From contig NW_026947507.1 of the NCBI RefSeq assembly GCF_034190915.1, positions 19,533,501-19,597,500 on the forward strand: a stretch of 64,000 nucleotides of DNA, written 5' to 3'. The first letter of the stretch is position 1, and each line of letters opens with the position of its first letter. Below the pieces are notes generated by a model, which was not told the DNA's origin, ran no database searches, and was given only the letters and a program-made list of their open reading frames with translations. The stretch comes from Cavia porcellus. Lineage: Eukaryota; Chordata; Mammalia; Rodentia; Caviidae. A program made the position numbers and the translations under genes. Shown here piece after piece: positions 44,613 to 56,456 of the stretch.

Positions 44613-44984
44613 ATCAAATACTTCACTGAATTGGAGTAAGATTGAAATTATATTAATATGCTGAGTACAAGATAATTTATAAATGGAAATTTCCTTTCTT
44701 CATCATTATTAAAGACAGTTATCCTTTCCTTGTCTTGCATTGTATCCTTTCCACCACTGAATGAACTTAAATATGATGAACATTTTGGGAGTACATATTA
44801 TAAATAAGCATATATGATTGTTTATATCCAGTGTCTCTCACATCTCTGAAAGTCACTAACGAATTTCACCTGGATTTCACATAGGAGCTTTACTATCAGG
44901 TTAGTAAAAGCAAAACCCACCAATCTATGGGCTACTGTTGAATATCTTGAATATACTATTAGGAAAATGATTCTGCAAGAAGTT

Positions 44985-45085
44985 ATGATCTTCATTTTAT
45001 ACCATTGTCCCATGGCTCAGGGACATAAATGGGAGAACCAAGACTACAAACAGCACAGCTGAGGTTTGAGCTCAACTCTTGTTCC
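44985..45085 (-). mobile_element. MIR-like SINE, minus strand
   Basis: 'atcttcattttataccattgtcccatggctcagggacataa...cagcacagctgaggtttgagctcaac' resembles inverted MIR ('ccccattttacagatgaggaaactgaggctcagagag...cacagctagt...ggattcgaacc'). Confidence 0.4.
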
Positions 45086-45149
45086 ACATTCCATGTTTTC
45101 ACTAGATCACATCAATGTCTACTCTAAAGTCAAATATTAAAAATATTTC

Positions 45150-45930
45150 TCCCTCAGACCTACTTCTTTTGGTCTATTTCCTGTTTCAGAGATTGGAATA
45201 GGAATTCACCTACTCATTCAAGAAGGAAACTTGGGCATTGTCCTCAGAACTCCTTGTTCTTCTATTTCTTTTTAATTACTAAAACCTTAATTTATAGTCT
45301 TCTTATAGTTTACAAACTTGTTCAAACACACAACTTCTACCTTAGGAAATTAAACTTCTTATTATCATAACTTTGTTGGCAAATCATTTCTCTGAGTCCA
45401 TGAGATATCTAATGACTTTATCCATGCTAATACTTCCAGAATATTTCCAGAATAATCCTTCTAATACCTAGATTGATATTAGATTATATCACTGTTCCTC
45501 ATCTAACCTCGTTTCCTTACGTTTGTGACAAGAACTTCTGCTTCTGACATTTCCCTTTATAATGTTTTGCTATCTTATTGTACCATAATACATTTCCTGC
45601 CATGTGATCCTGATGATCCTACTGTCTGGGTCTGATTTAAACTTTCCCTGTACCCCTGGCAAGCATCAGCATAGACTCCAGACACCCAAGCCCTGCATCC
45701 TCTATGGACTCTTTGTTAATCTCTAATGAGAGCTAGCACTCTCCCTGCTTTGTGGAAACCTACATCACAGCAACAGGACTGTGTCTCTTGCTTGTCTAAT
45801 GCACAGTGCATTTCCTTGAAGTCAGGGAAAGGATTTTGTATTGTCTTTGATGTCTAATAGCCAACAATTAGCACAAATATTTAGTGTTTATGGGAAACTA
45901 AACAAAGAAATAAATGAGTGAATAACATCA
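45150..45930 (+). mobile_element. L2 LINE 3' region, plus strand
   Basis: Its phrases follow the L2 order. 'attcacctactcattcaagaaggaaacttgggcattgtcctc' is the conserved L2 RT C-terminal segment. 'agaataatccttctaatac...attagattatatcactgttcctc' comes next. At the end is the 3' end 'tccttgaagtcagggaaaggattttgtattgtc...gcacaaatatttagtg...aaataaatgagtgaa'. No frame remains open. Confidence 0.6.
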
Positions 45931-46460
45931 TTTTGTGCCAGAATAAGCTAAGTAAAAGGCAGGGTTTCATGAAAATCTTGTAAATACACAAGGATAAAAC
46001 AAAATCTGATATACACTTTTTTTTTAAGGCAATTGAACAATATCAAGTTCAATTGATGAGGTATGACTAGTCTTTTTTAGTAATTTTATATAAAAATGAG
46101 AGTGTCTGTCTCTTGAATAAATTAAATGGATTTGAATCCTCACTGCGGCTGTGAAAAATATAAATGGCTAGAAACGGAGCTAGCTATTTCTTCAATATTT
46201 TTTGGATTTATGTTATGCCTCCTTCACAGACTTTGAGAACATGATCCTGAATGTTTACTTCACAAAGCTCTGCCCACAAACATCAGCATGGAAGATTGAG
46301 GTACATAAATTATTTGTTCCTTTAAAGAACACTCACTTTACTACTTCAATAAAAAAAGGAACAGAAAAAGGAACACCAGAAGGGTCTGGTAAATGGCAGA
46401 GAGAACTGCTGCTTTAGCTATGGCTGCTTGCAACTGAATGTAAAAGAAACTGACTGTAGA
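45931..46460. other. Unassigned sequence
   Basis: No recognised feature. A 71-codon open frame at 46202-46417 is unsupported. Confidence 0.4.
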
Positions 46461-46462
46461 GG

Positions 46463-46695
46463 TTTAATCAAAGATTTATTTTTCTCACATAAAAGGAACT
46501 TAAATGGAGGCAGATTAGGGCCAGTGCTGTGGTTCGTTTGAGCAAGCGGTGACTCAGTTTCCTTTTCTTCTTCTGCTCCTCTCCAGCATTTGCGTTTGTG
46601 TTTGTTTCCATGGTCATGAGGTGGCTGCTCTGCCTCGGGGCAACATGTCTGCATCACAGACAAGATGTAAAGGGCAGAGAAAATGAAACCAGGCG
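46463..46695 (+). mobile_element. Old interspersed repeat (family name uncertain)
   Basis: 'agatttatttttctcacataaaaggaacttaaatggaggcagattaggg...tggtcatgaggtggctgctctgcctcggggcaacatgtctgcatcacagacaagatg' is a pattern I recognise from an ancient mammalian repeat ('ttatttttctctcacataaaagaagtccggaggtaggcag...catggtcgcaagatggctgc...gcatcacgtccgca'). I cannot name it with confidence. Confidence 0.5.
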
Positions 46696-47125
46696 CGTGG
46701 CAGTTAAATTTGTCTCCTTTTCCTGTGGTTAGCTTTACTAGTAGATATCACTACTCACTGGCTGCAGTAACTGCAAGGAAACCTACAAAAAGCTTTATAG
46801 GCTCACAACCGTCACAAATCTATGTTCCAGATATGTTGGGGGGATTAAAAAGAAAGATGAAAGGGCGACTTGCTGTGTTGTAGGATTTGAGATGGTCCTG
46901 GCTAAAGAAACTGAAGAAAATGTACGAAGACCTCAAGACTGCTCAGAGCTTCCATCTTTCAGATGTAAGTGGTACTTATGTAGTCCCTGACAAGTTCTGC
47001 ACTGCGCTACATCTACACCGTGGTCTTGTTAAGTCCACCGTTGATGTTAGACTGGATTAATGTTTGTAATCTTTTAAGTAGAATATAGTTTCTGCCTTGA
47101 GTTTTTCCTCATTCTAATCTCATCG
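46696..47125. other. Unassigned sequence
   Basis: Moderate complexity, no identifiable exon or repeat. A 66-codon frame at 46683-46883 is not supported. Confidence 0.4.
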
Positions 47126-47129
47126 CTAA

Positions 47130-47575
47130 TGTACAATAATACGAAACTTCCTAAAATACATTCTTACTGTGTTACTGCCTTCTTTAAATCTCTCTTAAGA
47201 AGTTAGTTTTGATGGTATGGCTTCGAGGGCTCCTGACTACTCTTTAATATTTGTTTCTAGAGTTCTTCAACAGTCTCATTTCTTATGATTGCTTACCTCA
47301 CCCTTCACCTCTGACCATCCTGGATAACTTTGAGACACTGACTTTCTCAATGTATCTGTTCTTTCAGCCCTTGGGCCTTTCTTCATTGCCTTCTTTCTTC
47401 ACCTACATAATCTCTCCAAACTTGTTACTTTCTATGCAATAATTCTTTGACTTCTTAGAATTCATGCCTTGTGGTCTCCTCTGTTCTGCAGAACACTTTG
47501 CTTTTCACTTTGTAATACCATATCATAGTTCTCTGTTCCTATGTCTGTATCTCCCTCTGTAAAAGAAGATATTTT
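47130..47575 (+). mobile_element. L2 LINE fragment, plus strand
   Basis: 'cttactgtgttactgccttctttaaatctctc', 'gtatctgttctttcagcccttgggcctttcttcattgccttctttcttcacctacataatctctcc' and 'agaattcatgccttgtggtctcctctgttctgcagaacactt' follow the L2 order ('...ctgcttaaaaccctccaatgg...ctgttcctcg...cagggcctttgcacttgctgttccctctgcctggaa...'). Confidence 0.5.
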
Positions 47576-48379
47576 TTTGTGAAATCAAGGATCAATTGTT
47601 GTTTTTCACAGTGGCAATCATTTGCCTAATACTTCAGCTCACAAAAAAGAATTGCTCATTATACATTTGCTATGTGGACAGGTAACACACATTTGGTGGG
47701 TTTTTTCATGTGTGTGTATGTTTCATTATCTTCTGTAGTCTCAATTAGGAAAAAGTTAGAGAAGATACAGGACTATGGGCACTAGGGAAAGAGGTAACTT
47801 CATTTCCCTATTTCTGTAATAGCGGCATTACCTATGTTTATTTTAATAGCAAAACTAAAGAGTTATCAATGCTTTATGCATACTACTTACATATTTGGCT
47901 TTCTTTCTATGTTTTTTTTTTTTTTTTGTTGTTGTTGTTCTGTTCATTTTGCCTTGGATATTTACTTAACTCAGTTTGACCTGTAACCAAGTTTGGTATG
48001 AAAATAGAGGGAATACAGAGTATAATTTTCCTTTGAATTCATATTTTCTTTATATGGACAATATGCTTCCAATAATTGCTTGCCCCTGGCTGAACAATCC
48101 ATCAATACTGAAGATGTTCTCTGGAAAACATTGATATTTTTGTGGTTGAATATGGTAGCTTCATTTATAAGATAATAGCTTAACTAATTGTGTCTATTTC
48201 TCATGACTGTATATGTAAAATATTTATGCAAACTCCTTCAAATGGAATTGCTGATTATTATCATTCAGCAGTAAACTAGACTTTTTCCTAGACACAGGAA
48301 AAATCTTATAAACCTTGAAAAAGTGAACTCACGACATTTGTAGTATAGATGAAATTTATTTATTCTCTTTAAAAGAGAA
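47576..48379. other. Unassigned sequence with T-tract
   Basis: Contains a T16 plus (GTT)4 tract at 47912-47939. Otherwise nothing recognised. Confidence 0.45.
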
Positions 48380-48783
48380 TTAAGGCTTATGTTTAGATGT
48401 TCCCCCAAAGCCTCATGTGATGATGGGTGCTGTTACAGTGGTGGCTGAGTCTAGGATATATGACACTGGAATTGATTCATGATGCATTCGTAAGATCAAG
48501 GACATTAGGATTAACAGCATAAACATTAAACCACCCAATCCCCAAAAATAGCCTGATAAGATATAAGGGATACACAGAGCTGTTTTCCTCCCTTGTTGTT
48601 TTGTTATCTTCTGCCCACCATGAACTGCTTTTCCTGTCATATCTGTCTGCCACATGCCATCCTGCCTTGAAGCCAGCCAATTATGGACTGAAACCTCTAC
48701 AGACTGTGAGCTAATTAAATTTTTCCCCTTTAACTTTGGGTGTCAAGCTTTATATCTCAGCAATGAGAAAAATAACTATGATA
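48380..48783 (+). mobile_element. 5' LTR of a complete MaLR-like element
   Basis: 'ggcttatgtttagatgttcccccaaagcctcatgtg' to 'caatgagaaaaataactatgata'. It matches 50648-51043 across the whole length: 'tctaggatatatgacactggaattgattcatgatgca', 'tgccttgaagccagccaattatggactgaaacctctacagactgtgagcta', 'ccctttaactttgggtgt'. Similar LTRs at both ends and related internal sequence define a full element. Confidence 0.85.
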
Positions 48784-50647
48784 GAATTTGATACCAAAGA
48801 AGTGGTGTCTTGCTGTAACTGTACCTGGTCACGTCATTTAGAAGTCTTTAGAACTTGCTTGTGGGAAGAGGAAGAGTTAGGAATGATGCCAATTGAAAAA
48901 GCAGAGCTGGACTGCCTGAGGCTGAGCTTAATGGGAGATTCTGGTCAGAGCTCAGACCAGAATACTGACAGTAATGGTGCTGGTAAGGACCAAGCTCAGG
49001 AAATTTCTGCTGGAAAGGACTGTTTTGGCTGTTGAACTCATGATGAGTGTTTAGTTTGGCAGAAAGTTTGTCTGCATTTTGCTGTGGCCAGAGACTTTCC
49101 CTAGACTAAAATTAAGGGTGGTGGACTAGTTAATCTTGCAGAAAAAATTTCAAGGCAGTGTAATGTTGAGGCAGTGGTAAGGCTACTGTTGGGGACTTTT
49201 TGTCAGATTTATATTGAGAATCAAGAACAAAGAGTCCAACAGAATGATTCAAAACAATGTCAGTTTGGCCAGAAAAGAAGCTTTAGTAATGTCATTGCAA
49301 AGATAAAACAGAGGAAAATTGGATGTGAAAAAGACTAGCAAAAAAAAAAAAAAAAAAAGGTCAGGTATTTCAGAAAAAGACAGTAAAAAAGGTGGCCTGA
49401 GGACATCACATGAAGCAACAGAACCCTTTGCAGCCTCAAAATTGAAAAAATGAAAAGACAGCTTTGAGAAGACAGTCCCAGAGCACCATGTTCCAGAACG
49501 CCAACAGGCTAGAGATATTTTTCCTCAGGATTTTGTTCACAGACGCTTGACCCTTATATCCAAGAGAGAAAAAAGCCTGACTGTCGGAGACCAGGTTTTG
49601 TAAGAGTTAAGTTGTTGATCACGGGGCTGCCTGTGTCAGAAAAGCTCACATTCACAGCCTCTGAGGTCAAGATAAAGTAACAGCTTAGGATACGTTTGGC
49701 TCTCACTCCAATTCAAGAGCAATAAACTGCCAACATTAGAGATAAGACAGTTCTTTTAATTAGTGAGATTTACTGCCTAGAATGTCTTCTCAAGACCTGC
49801 TCATTTTCATGGGCTTTTGACTCAGATGTGTACTCCACTTCCTTCACGCCCCCTACATTGTTAAGGACTCTATAAATACTAGCAGTCCAGGGAATCTTTG
49901 CCTAAGTTTTAAGAGATTTCTGACCTTCCTGGGCTCCCCACACACCACATTTGCTTTGTCTTTATTTAATCTTTTTATATGCTTGTCTTAATGATCAAGA
50001 GCTTGGCCAGCCCCCAACAGCTTTTACTTTAGCTGGCAGCAGATTTTGGGATCATTCACATGATGCTGGTTTTAGGTACATTCAGGATGCATACAGAATG
50101 CAATAAATACACATAATTTGGGGTCAGGAAGGGTTCCACCCAGATTTCCAAAGAACATCTGGAAGGCCACATAGTGTGCCCGTGACACGGAAGTGTGTGA
50201 AGTTGTGAGTGTGAAGGTACAGTGGGGAATCCAAAGTTTGGAAAAGCCAAGGAAAGCTGCCAGGAGTTAAAGCCAGTCAAGAAAGAAGCTACGGGAGCTT
50301 CAACCACCAAAAGTGCCATAGGGACAGAACACCCAAACCCTTTGGAATTTACAACTTGTACAAATGTGGGATTTATTGTTTGCCCTGCTGGACTGTTGTT
50401 GTGTTTTGTTCTCATTCCTTAGTATCTCCCTGTTTGTAACTTTTGAAATGGAAATGTCTATCTTATGTCATTAAACATCAGAGATGTTTAGCTTTTTTCA
50501 TTTGTACAACTTCTTGCAGGTAAGAGCTTGCCTTAAATCTTAGAGGAGACTTTGGAGTTGGACTACGCAGTAGGGCTGAAGCCTTGGTAAATCTTTGAAA
50601 TTTGGCATCTCCTAGAAATGGCCTAAATGCCTTTTGCATAACATGAT
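48784..50647 (+). mobile_element. Internal region of the MaLR-like element
   Basis: Just after the LTR, 'ttgataccaaagaagtgg' resembles the tRNA-Leu-type primer-binding region of ERVL/MaLR elements. The interior aligns with the minus-strand copy at 36461-37850. It has an A19 run at 49340-49358 and a nested unrelated LTR at 49582-50019. The longest open frames (99-119 codons) show no gag, protease or RT motif, so it is non-autonomous or decayed. Confidence 0.75.
49582..50019 (+). mobile_element. Nested solo LTR (unrelated ERV family)
   Basis: 438 bp starting TGTCGGAGACC and ending CCAACA (imperfect inverted termini TGTCGG/CCAACA). It has a TATA-like tataaata at 49871-49878. It interrupts the MaLR internal sequence: the minus-strand copy B runs straight across the equivalent point. 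Layout suggests an ERV1/ERVK-type LTR. No matching flanking 4-6 bp duplication is visible, so the family and exact ends remain tentative. Confidence 0.7.
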
Positions 50648-51043
50648 GTGCATGCATCTTAGATGACTCCCCCCGACATGGTTACAGGTGGGGCTTTTTC
50701 AGACATGGCTGGATCTGGAATATGTGATACTGGCATTGATTCAAGGTGCAATGTAAGGCTGAAGGGCATTAGAATTATGAGTGTGAGTACTCCTGCCTTA
50801 AGTAGCCTATTCAGATAAGAGGCAGAGAGAGGCTGTTATGATGGTCCCTTGCTTGCTTTCTTTTGCTGTCTTCTGCTTGCCATGATCTGGTTCTCCTCTG
50901 CCGTGCCCCTCTGCCAAGTCACCCTGCCTTGGAGCCAAATTATGGACTAAAACCTCTACAAACTGTGAACTAAATAAGACTTTCCCCCCTCAACTTTGGG
51001 CATTAGGCATTTTGTCTCAGCAATGAGAAAAGTAGCTAAGACA
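50648..51043 (+). mobile_element. 3' LTR of the complete MaLR-like element
   Basis: Ends 'gtagctaagaca'. It matches the 5' LTR in order ('ggatctggaatatgtgatactggcattgattcaaggtgca', 'cttggagccaaattatggactaaaacctctacaaactgtgaacta', 'cctcaactttgggcatt') with substantial divergence, indicating an old insertion. Confidence 0.85.
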
Positions 51044-51506
51044 AACAGTACATGGTAAACAAAAGAATTTCTACTCTAAATTTTCTAGAGCTTCTGAAGG
51101 AAGCAGAGCAAAGAGATTTGTCTTGATTTTTATCAGGGCTTCAGAATGTGAATAGTATTAGGATTCAACTCTCTTTTGCTAGACATGAAATTAGGATGGA
51201 TCTTGGATTATTCTTATTCCAAAATATAAAAAAATTCTGCCTGAGTAAAATCATGAGAAAAAAATTCTTTAAAAATCTGAGCTCATATAACCATATTTGA
51301 GCTTCTTGAAGTCAGTACTGTGCCTTCATTAGTCAGGCATTTGAGCTTAATAACCAAGGCCTTAATTCCCCTTTAAAACTTATGCCAGCTTATCTGAAAG
51401 GATTTTGAACTGGTAGACCTTTTTGAAAATCAATTTAGTAATACATAAGTATGAAGAGTTTTCACTATGTTCTCTTAGTTACAATTCACATTTAGAAGTC
51501 CATCCT

Positions 51507-51825
51507 GTATTAGCTTTCCCATTGTTGAGACACAACACTTGATACCTGCAATATAAAGGAGAAAAGTTTTAGTTTGGTTCCTGATTTCAAAGGATTCATT
51601 TAACCATCAGCTGATTTAAAGCAATAACATCATGCTAGAAGGTTGCCGCAGAGCAAAAATGCATAGCTCATGAAAGTAAAAAAGAACAGGGAAAGGATGC
51701 CAGATATAACACTCAAGGTCACACAACTCATGACCAGAAGAAACAGAATTGTGTTCCACCACTCTCTTGGGTGGCCCCCAAGCCAATCACATTGACATAT
51801 CAAATTCAACTATCACATATACTAA
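51507..51825 (-). mobile_element. LTR related to the MaLR-like family, minus strand
   Basis: On the minus strand the 3' part 'aaaacttttctcctttatattgcaggtatcaagtgttgtgtctcaacaatggg' resembles the LTR 3' end of the 48-51 kb element. The 5' part is diverged. No internal sequence adjoins it. Confidence 0.5.
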
Positions 51826-52701
51826 GGCAGTCATCTTGCATATTGAAAATGTTTGTGAAATTCTTTGACATAAATCATGGTTTGTTAGTTATTTTATAAT
51901 CCAGCACTTAGCACAAAGTTTAGCATAAATTGCTTATTAAATAAAATAGACTAAAAATGAGTATCATAACTTATAAAGGCTTCAATTCATCATTAGGCAA
52001 ATGATTAAGTGAAATCTCACATTTGCATAATTAGTGACATTTTTATGACCATTAATATATAAAAGATTTATATCATGGAAACTAAGTGTGAAATAACGTT
52101 AAGCAACACAAGTTGGGAACTTTTATAAATAAAACACAAGCTTATCTATTTTACTAAATCCATATTCCCTATTCCAAAAAGGGGGATAAAAGTTGCACTT
52201 TTCTGTGATTACCAAATCATATTAGCATGCTAATTTATGATTGCATTCATGATATTAAAAAAATCACCTAAAATACCAGATTTCAATAATTTACTTATGG
52301 TCTTTTTTACTCTCTCATTCTATGATTCCAGGGGTCATTAAAATACAATCTTACTGACATTTTGGGAGTGAAAATTTAGTGCCAAAACTCAAGAAGGGAG
52401 ATAACAAAACAGTTATAGTCACAAGGTACTTGTGCTGTATTATTTGTTGTTTTTGTTTTTAATTGTTGTTTCTGGATCTTTCCTACACTTGTGAAATCAA
52501 AAGAAACAGAAATTGCCACAGAGAGCAGGAAGAGTGCCATGTGGTTTTGGTCTGTAATTCTTTTACTTGATTCAAACTTCAGAACAATGTACATCATGTC
52601 CATGTTCTGTGGTCTAATTGTCCCCCAGCAGTGACCAGGAATTCTGTGTTTCCTTTTTCGGATTCCTCTCCTCTTCTCTCTTAAAAGCAATTTCTTGCCT
52701 A
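51826..52701. other. Unassigned AT-rich sequence
   Basis: No recognised gene or repeat. A 120-codon minus-strand frame at 52376-52738 runs into the SINE fragment and is unsupported. Confidence 0.4.
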
Positions 52702-52711
52702 TATTTTTGTT

Positions 52712-52758
52712 GTTATTGGTAGGCAAGCAATCTATCACTCAGCTACATCCCCAGCCCA
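52712..52758 (-). mobile_element. ID-type SINE 5' fragment, minus strand
   Basis: 'ggtaggcaagcaatctatcactcagctacatccccagccc' is the inverted head of a tRNA-derived SINE (A box included). The 3' half is missing. Confidence 0.65.
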
Positions 52759-52849
52759 CTTATCCAGCATTTGCATTTAACCAATCCTTGCTATATTGTC
52801 CTCTTGGTGCCCAGACCTCAGGCCCAAACACTTGTTCTATAAATGGAGA

Positions 52850-53195
52850 AATTTTACATTGAATTTCCTTCAGTTTCTATGAGCTCCTGCCCTTTTGCTT
52901 TCAGAAGTTTTACTTTATCTAGGGCCATGTTTTTATCTATCTGACTTCCTCTTCACTATTCATACTCAAGTAGGACTTCTCTTCCTTACACTCCCTCCAT
53001 TCTCTCCAAATTCCTTGATTCCCATAACGAGATCAGCTGTCTTTTTCATAGTTTCTTGAGGTCCTCTCTCCCCGGTCCATGGCATTGATCTCACAGTAAC
53101 TGTCTTTCCTTGTGAATCTGTAAGCCATGTGTTTAGTCTATCTTACATGTAGACACAGGACACAATAATTATAAAATGAATGAATATTACTCACT
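52850..53195 (+). mobile_element. Weak L2-like 3' region
   Basis: A pyrimidine-rich tone and the ending 'ctgtaagccatgtg...gacacaggacacaataattataaaatgaatgaatatt' suggest an L2 3' end. Alignment by eye is poor. Confidence 0.25.
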
Positions 53196-56100
53196 TGTTT
53201 AATATCACATGTATTTGTAAGATGGTCATCTATTTTTCTAGACTCCTGGATCAGTTTCATTCACCATGACACTCTAACTTCCAACCTTTATTATTTAAGT
53301 GGGCTTTTAACACTCAAACAGGATAACATAGCATCATGCCATTTTATCATTATCAAAACTTCTGGAACAAGTTTCATTTGTTTGTGTAAGTGAAAAACAA
53401 AGTAAGAACATAAAGAATGTGTTCTACGAAATTGTATCTTTAGAAAGCCAATGCCTAAATAGTTGATCAGATTTTTGTAGTAGCAGAATCTTGTAGAGAG
53501 AAACTCTTTCAAAAATAACTATAATAAGAAACATTTATCAATGATTTTAAATTTCTTTATCAGATGTTTGAGATTGGAAATTATAAAAATTTTGTTTGTA
53601 AATAATTTTTGTGAGGATGTCAGTAAATTTCAGTCATTCACAGACCTCTATGAAAAACTTGGTAAGATTCAGAAACTTAAATAAACACAAAAGCATCAGG
53701 ATATCTAAAAATAAATGCTCATTCAATCTCACCCACTTGGTGCACTTTCAATACCAAGGTGATAAGAGTTCCTAGACTGAGAACTCAACTGTGCTAAAAT
53801 TTAACAAGGGAGTCACTAAAAAAACCAGAAACAGTTGATGTTAAAAGCCTCTGTAATGAGTCAAGGATGTGTTATAACAGATGCTAACTACCCATGAAAT
53901 TGTAGAATAAAAGTACGAACACCAAAATTACCTGCAGTCTTTTGAAAGAAAAACCTGCAGTCTTCACACTATTTATTCTTTTTTAATCATTTAAATATCA
54001 ATCAAATAAGAGCTTGTTTACATAAAATTCAGTTATCCATTTACATGCATTATTTTAAGTCTTTATATGATATATTTTGGGTGGGTGTATGATATAGGAT
54101 ATGACAGTTGGGGAAAATGTACTATCTGTAAGATGTGATGAAACTATATTTAGCGTTTCTTTTTCAAACAACTTTCACAAAATAATTTTACTTCAGAGAT
54201 TTCTGATGAGCAGTTAGGAGCTGAGCTGAGACAGTTCAAGGGTTTGCAATTGGTTTGTTACCCTTATACACTCTTACTTCATTGAGAGAAGCAAAACAAA
54301 TCTGAGATCAATATTTACACACACATAGAGAAAATTGTCAAAATATGTGGGATATGTTTTTATGATACTTTGACCACATATTTTCCATGTTCTGTAGTCC
54401 TCAAAGGAAACATATGAAACCCTGGATAATTTTAAGGATCCAAATCAAATTAAAAACAATCCATCTTCAACATTTTATTTTTACTGTATAAATATCACAG
54501 TGTATTCACTGTAAATAAATCAGCACTCAAGTTCCGTTTATCATGGAGATTTAACAACATAGTAAATGAAGTGCTTGAGAAAACTACTAAATATAGGCCT
54601 ATAGAAAAATTGAAAACTGGAAAAAACTGATTGAGGAGACAGTTACACTGAAATATGCTAGTTTTAGTTATATTTGATGGTGAAGAAAATTATTTTCAAG
54701 TGTTTTATTTTTAGGAGAACTTGGAACATCTAAAACCAGATCCATTTGGAAGCTGGTCTTGACAGACCCCTTGACAAATCCTCTTAACAAACACTCAGAA
54801 ACTATGGTTATGTGGTACATACTCTATTAGAATTATAGACATAAGATTATAGCTTCTGCACTCAAGAAATGTATACATTAATTGTATGAAAAAGAAGAAA
54901 CACATGAAAAGCAAAATAAAATGTGTTAAGAGATTATATCAGTCTTCATTTTTTGTGTGTTTTTGTTGCAATCTTAAATTTAAAAAAAAAAAACGAAAAC
55001 AACTGAGATGAATTTGCAGCCTTTCTCTACTATCTAGAAACTCTCTTAGAAACAAATTTTTATTGTTTTCCCTGAGAGAATTCTGTCTTTTTACTTGCTT
55101 CTACTACTCATCCTCCTGGGGTTGTTGTTTCATCTAACCCATAATTACTCTTTGGAAACACAGTTCATTCAGACTACATTTTCAGTAAAAGAAACACAGA
55201 ACATAGCTATACACAGTATGATGCTTAAGATATAAAATATATTTCTTTTTCAAAGCAAACCTTTATTTTCATCTCTATACTGTAAGATTTTCCCTCAACA
55301 AAAGCTTCCTACGCTGCCTTAATGCTTAGACTTTCCATGTGCCCATTAGATCCCCAGAACAATCCAATGCAAAAAATCTTCCCAACGTTGCTCTCACGAG
55401 TGAACACAACATTCTGTGACACTGAAGTGAACCTGGCAGACTTTAAAGATAAGAGTTTCGCCTGAGGTCCTTGTAAATTTTTGATGCTATTCCCTTGATA
55501 TGCCACAAATATCAGCACAAGGACATGAGCTAAGAACCACCAGTGTACTCAGAATTTTCCTTTCTCTCAGTGAAACTTTTTGATCACTGCCCATCCTTTT
55601 TTTAGACTGAGAATAAGCACACTAAGAGCTTCCCACATTTACCCTTAAAATCTGCTCTCCTGCAGTCTTATCTGTCCACAACATCTTTCTCCTCATCTTA
55701 TGATATCCACCCACTGACTTCCCAGAAATCCTGCTTAGCTGTTGAAAACTTAAGTCCTTGAATAATAGGCATAGCCTTTTTGTGCTTTTATTTAGATTCC
55801 AGTTGTTTTTATAACAATTGTCTTTCAGCAGACATTTCTATGGCCATCTCCAAAATTTGTCATCACCTAGAACAGTTGCAATCCTGAAACTCAAAATTCC
55901 AATTTAGTGTTTTTCCTAATCTCCGATTCTTAGTTCATTTTACGTGCTCACTGAGATTGACATTCTCTTGGCCAAGTTACCATCTCCATCTTCTCCTAGC
56001 TTTGTTTTCTCGTCTCTCTATTCTACACTCCGGTGAGCCGTCATCTCCCATAGTATCCTGTCAGAATCTCAACTCCCAGGCCCTATGTGTTTCTCCAAGC

Positions 56101-56339
56101 AGAAGAGAAGCCAGTTTTCTTTCTTCCTTGACCTACAAAGACCTGTAAAACAGGTGTTTTTGATCACTTTAGATGATACAAAGACGTGCAGAACCAATTT
56201 CCTTATAACTTCAGATTTACTTTCATCTCTTCTGCGCTCAGAACACTTTGGCTCACACAGTACACAACAAAAATTCTAGCCAACCAACCCACTTCTGATC
56301 TTGTCTTGGATGTGAATTTTTCACATTATACTGTGAATT
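53196..56339. other. Unassigned AT-rich sequence
   Basis: About 3.1 kb with no recognised gene or confident repeat. A faint L2-like phrase lies at 54830-54900. Confidence 0.4.
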
Positions 56340-56456
56340 GCTTTTCTTATGTACAGCTTTCATTGACCCTGCTTAAATCTTTTGTTAAACTTCCATTTCC
56401 TGGGAAAAAAGAATCAGCTTTTCCTTGTAGGCTACAAGATGCTTACTGAAACGGTC
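56340..56456 (+). mobile_element. L2-like fragment (weak)
   Basis: 'gaccctgcttaaatcttttgttaaacttccatttcctgg...gtaggctacaagatgcttac' parallels L2 'ctgcttaaaaccctccaatggcttcccatt...atggcctacaaggccctgca'. Confidence 0.35.

Noticed and set aside
46202..46417. 71-codon plus-strand frame
   Set aside because: No homology recognised, no splice or promoter context; abuts an old repeat.
50056..50415. 119-codon minus-strand frame inside the LTR element
   Set aside because: Antisense to the element's internal sequence; no retroviral protein motif.
52376..52738. 120-codon minus-strand frame
   Set aside because: Starts within an inverted SINE fragment and has no recognisable domain; AT-rich chance frame.
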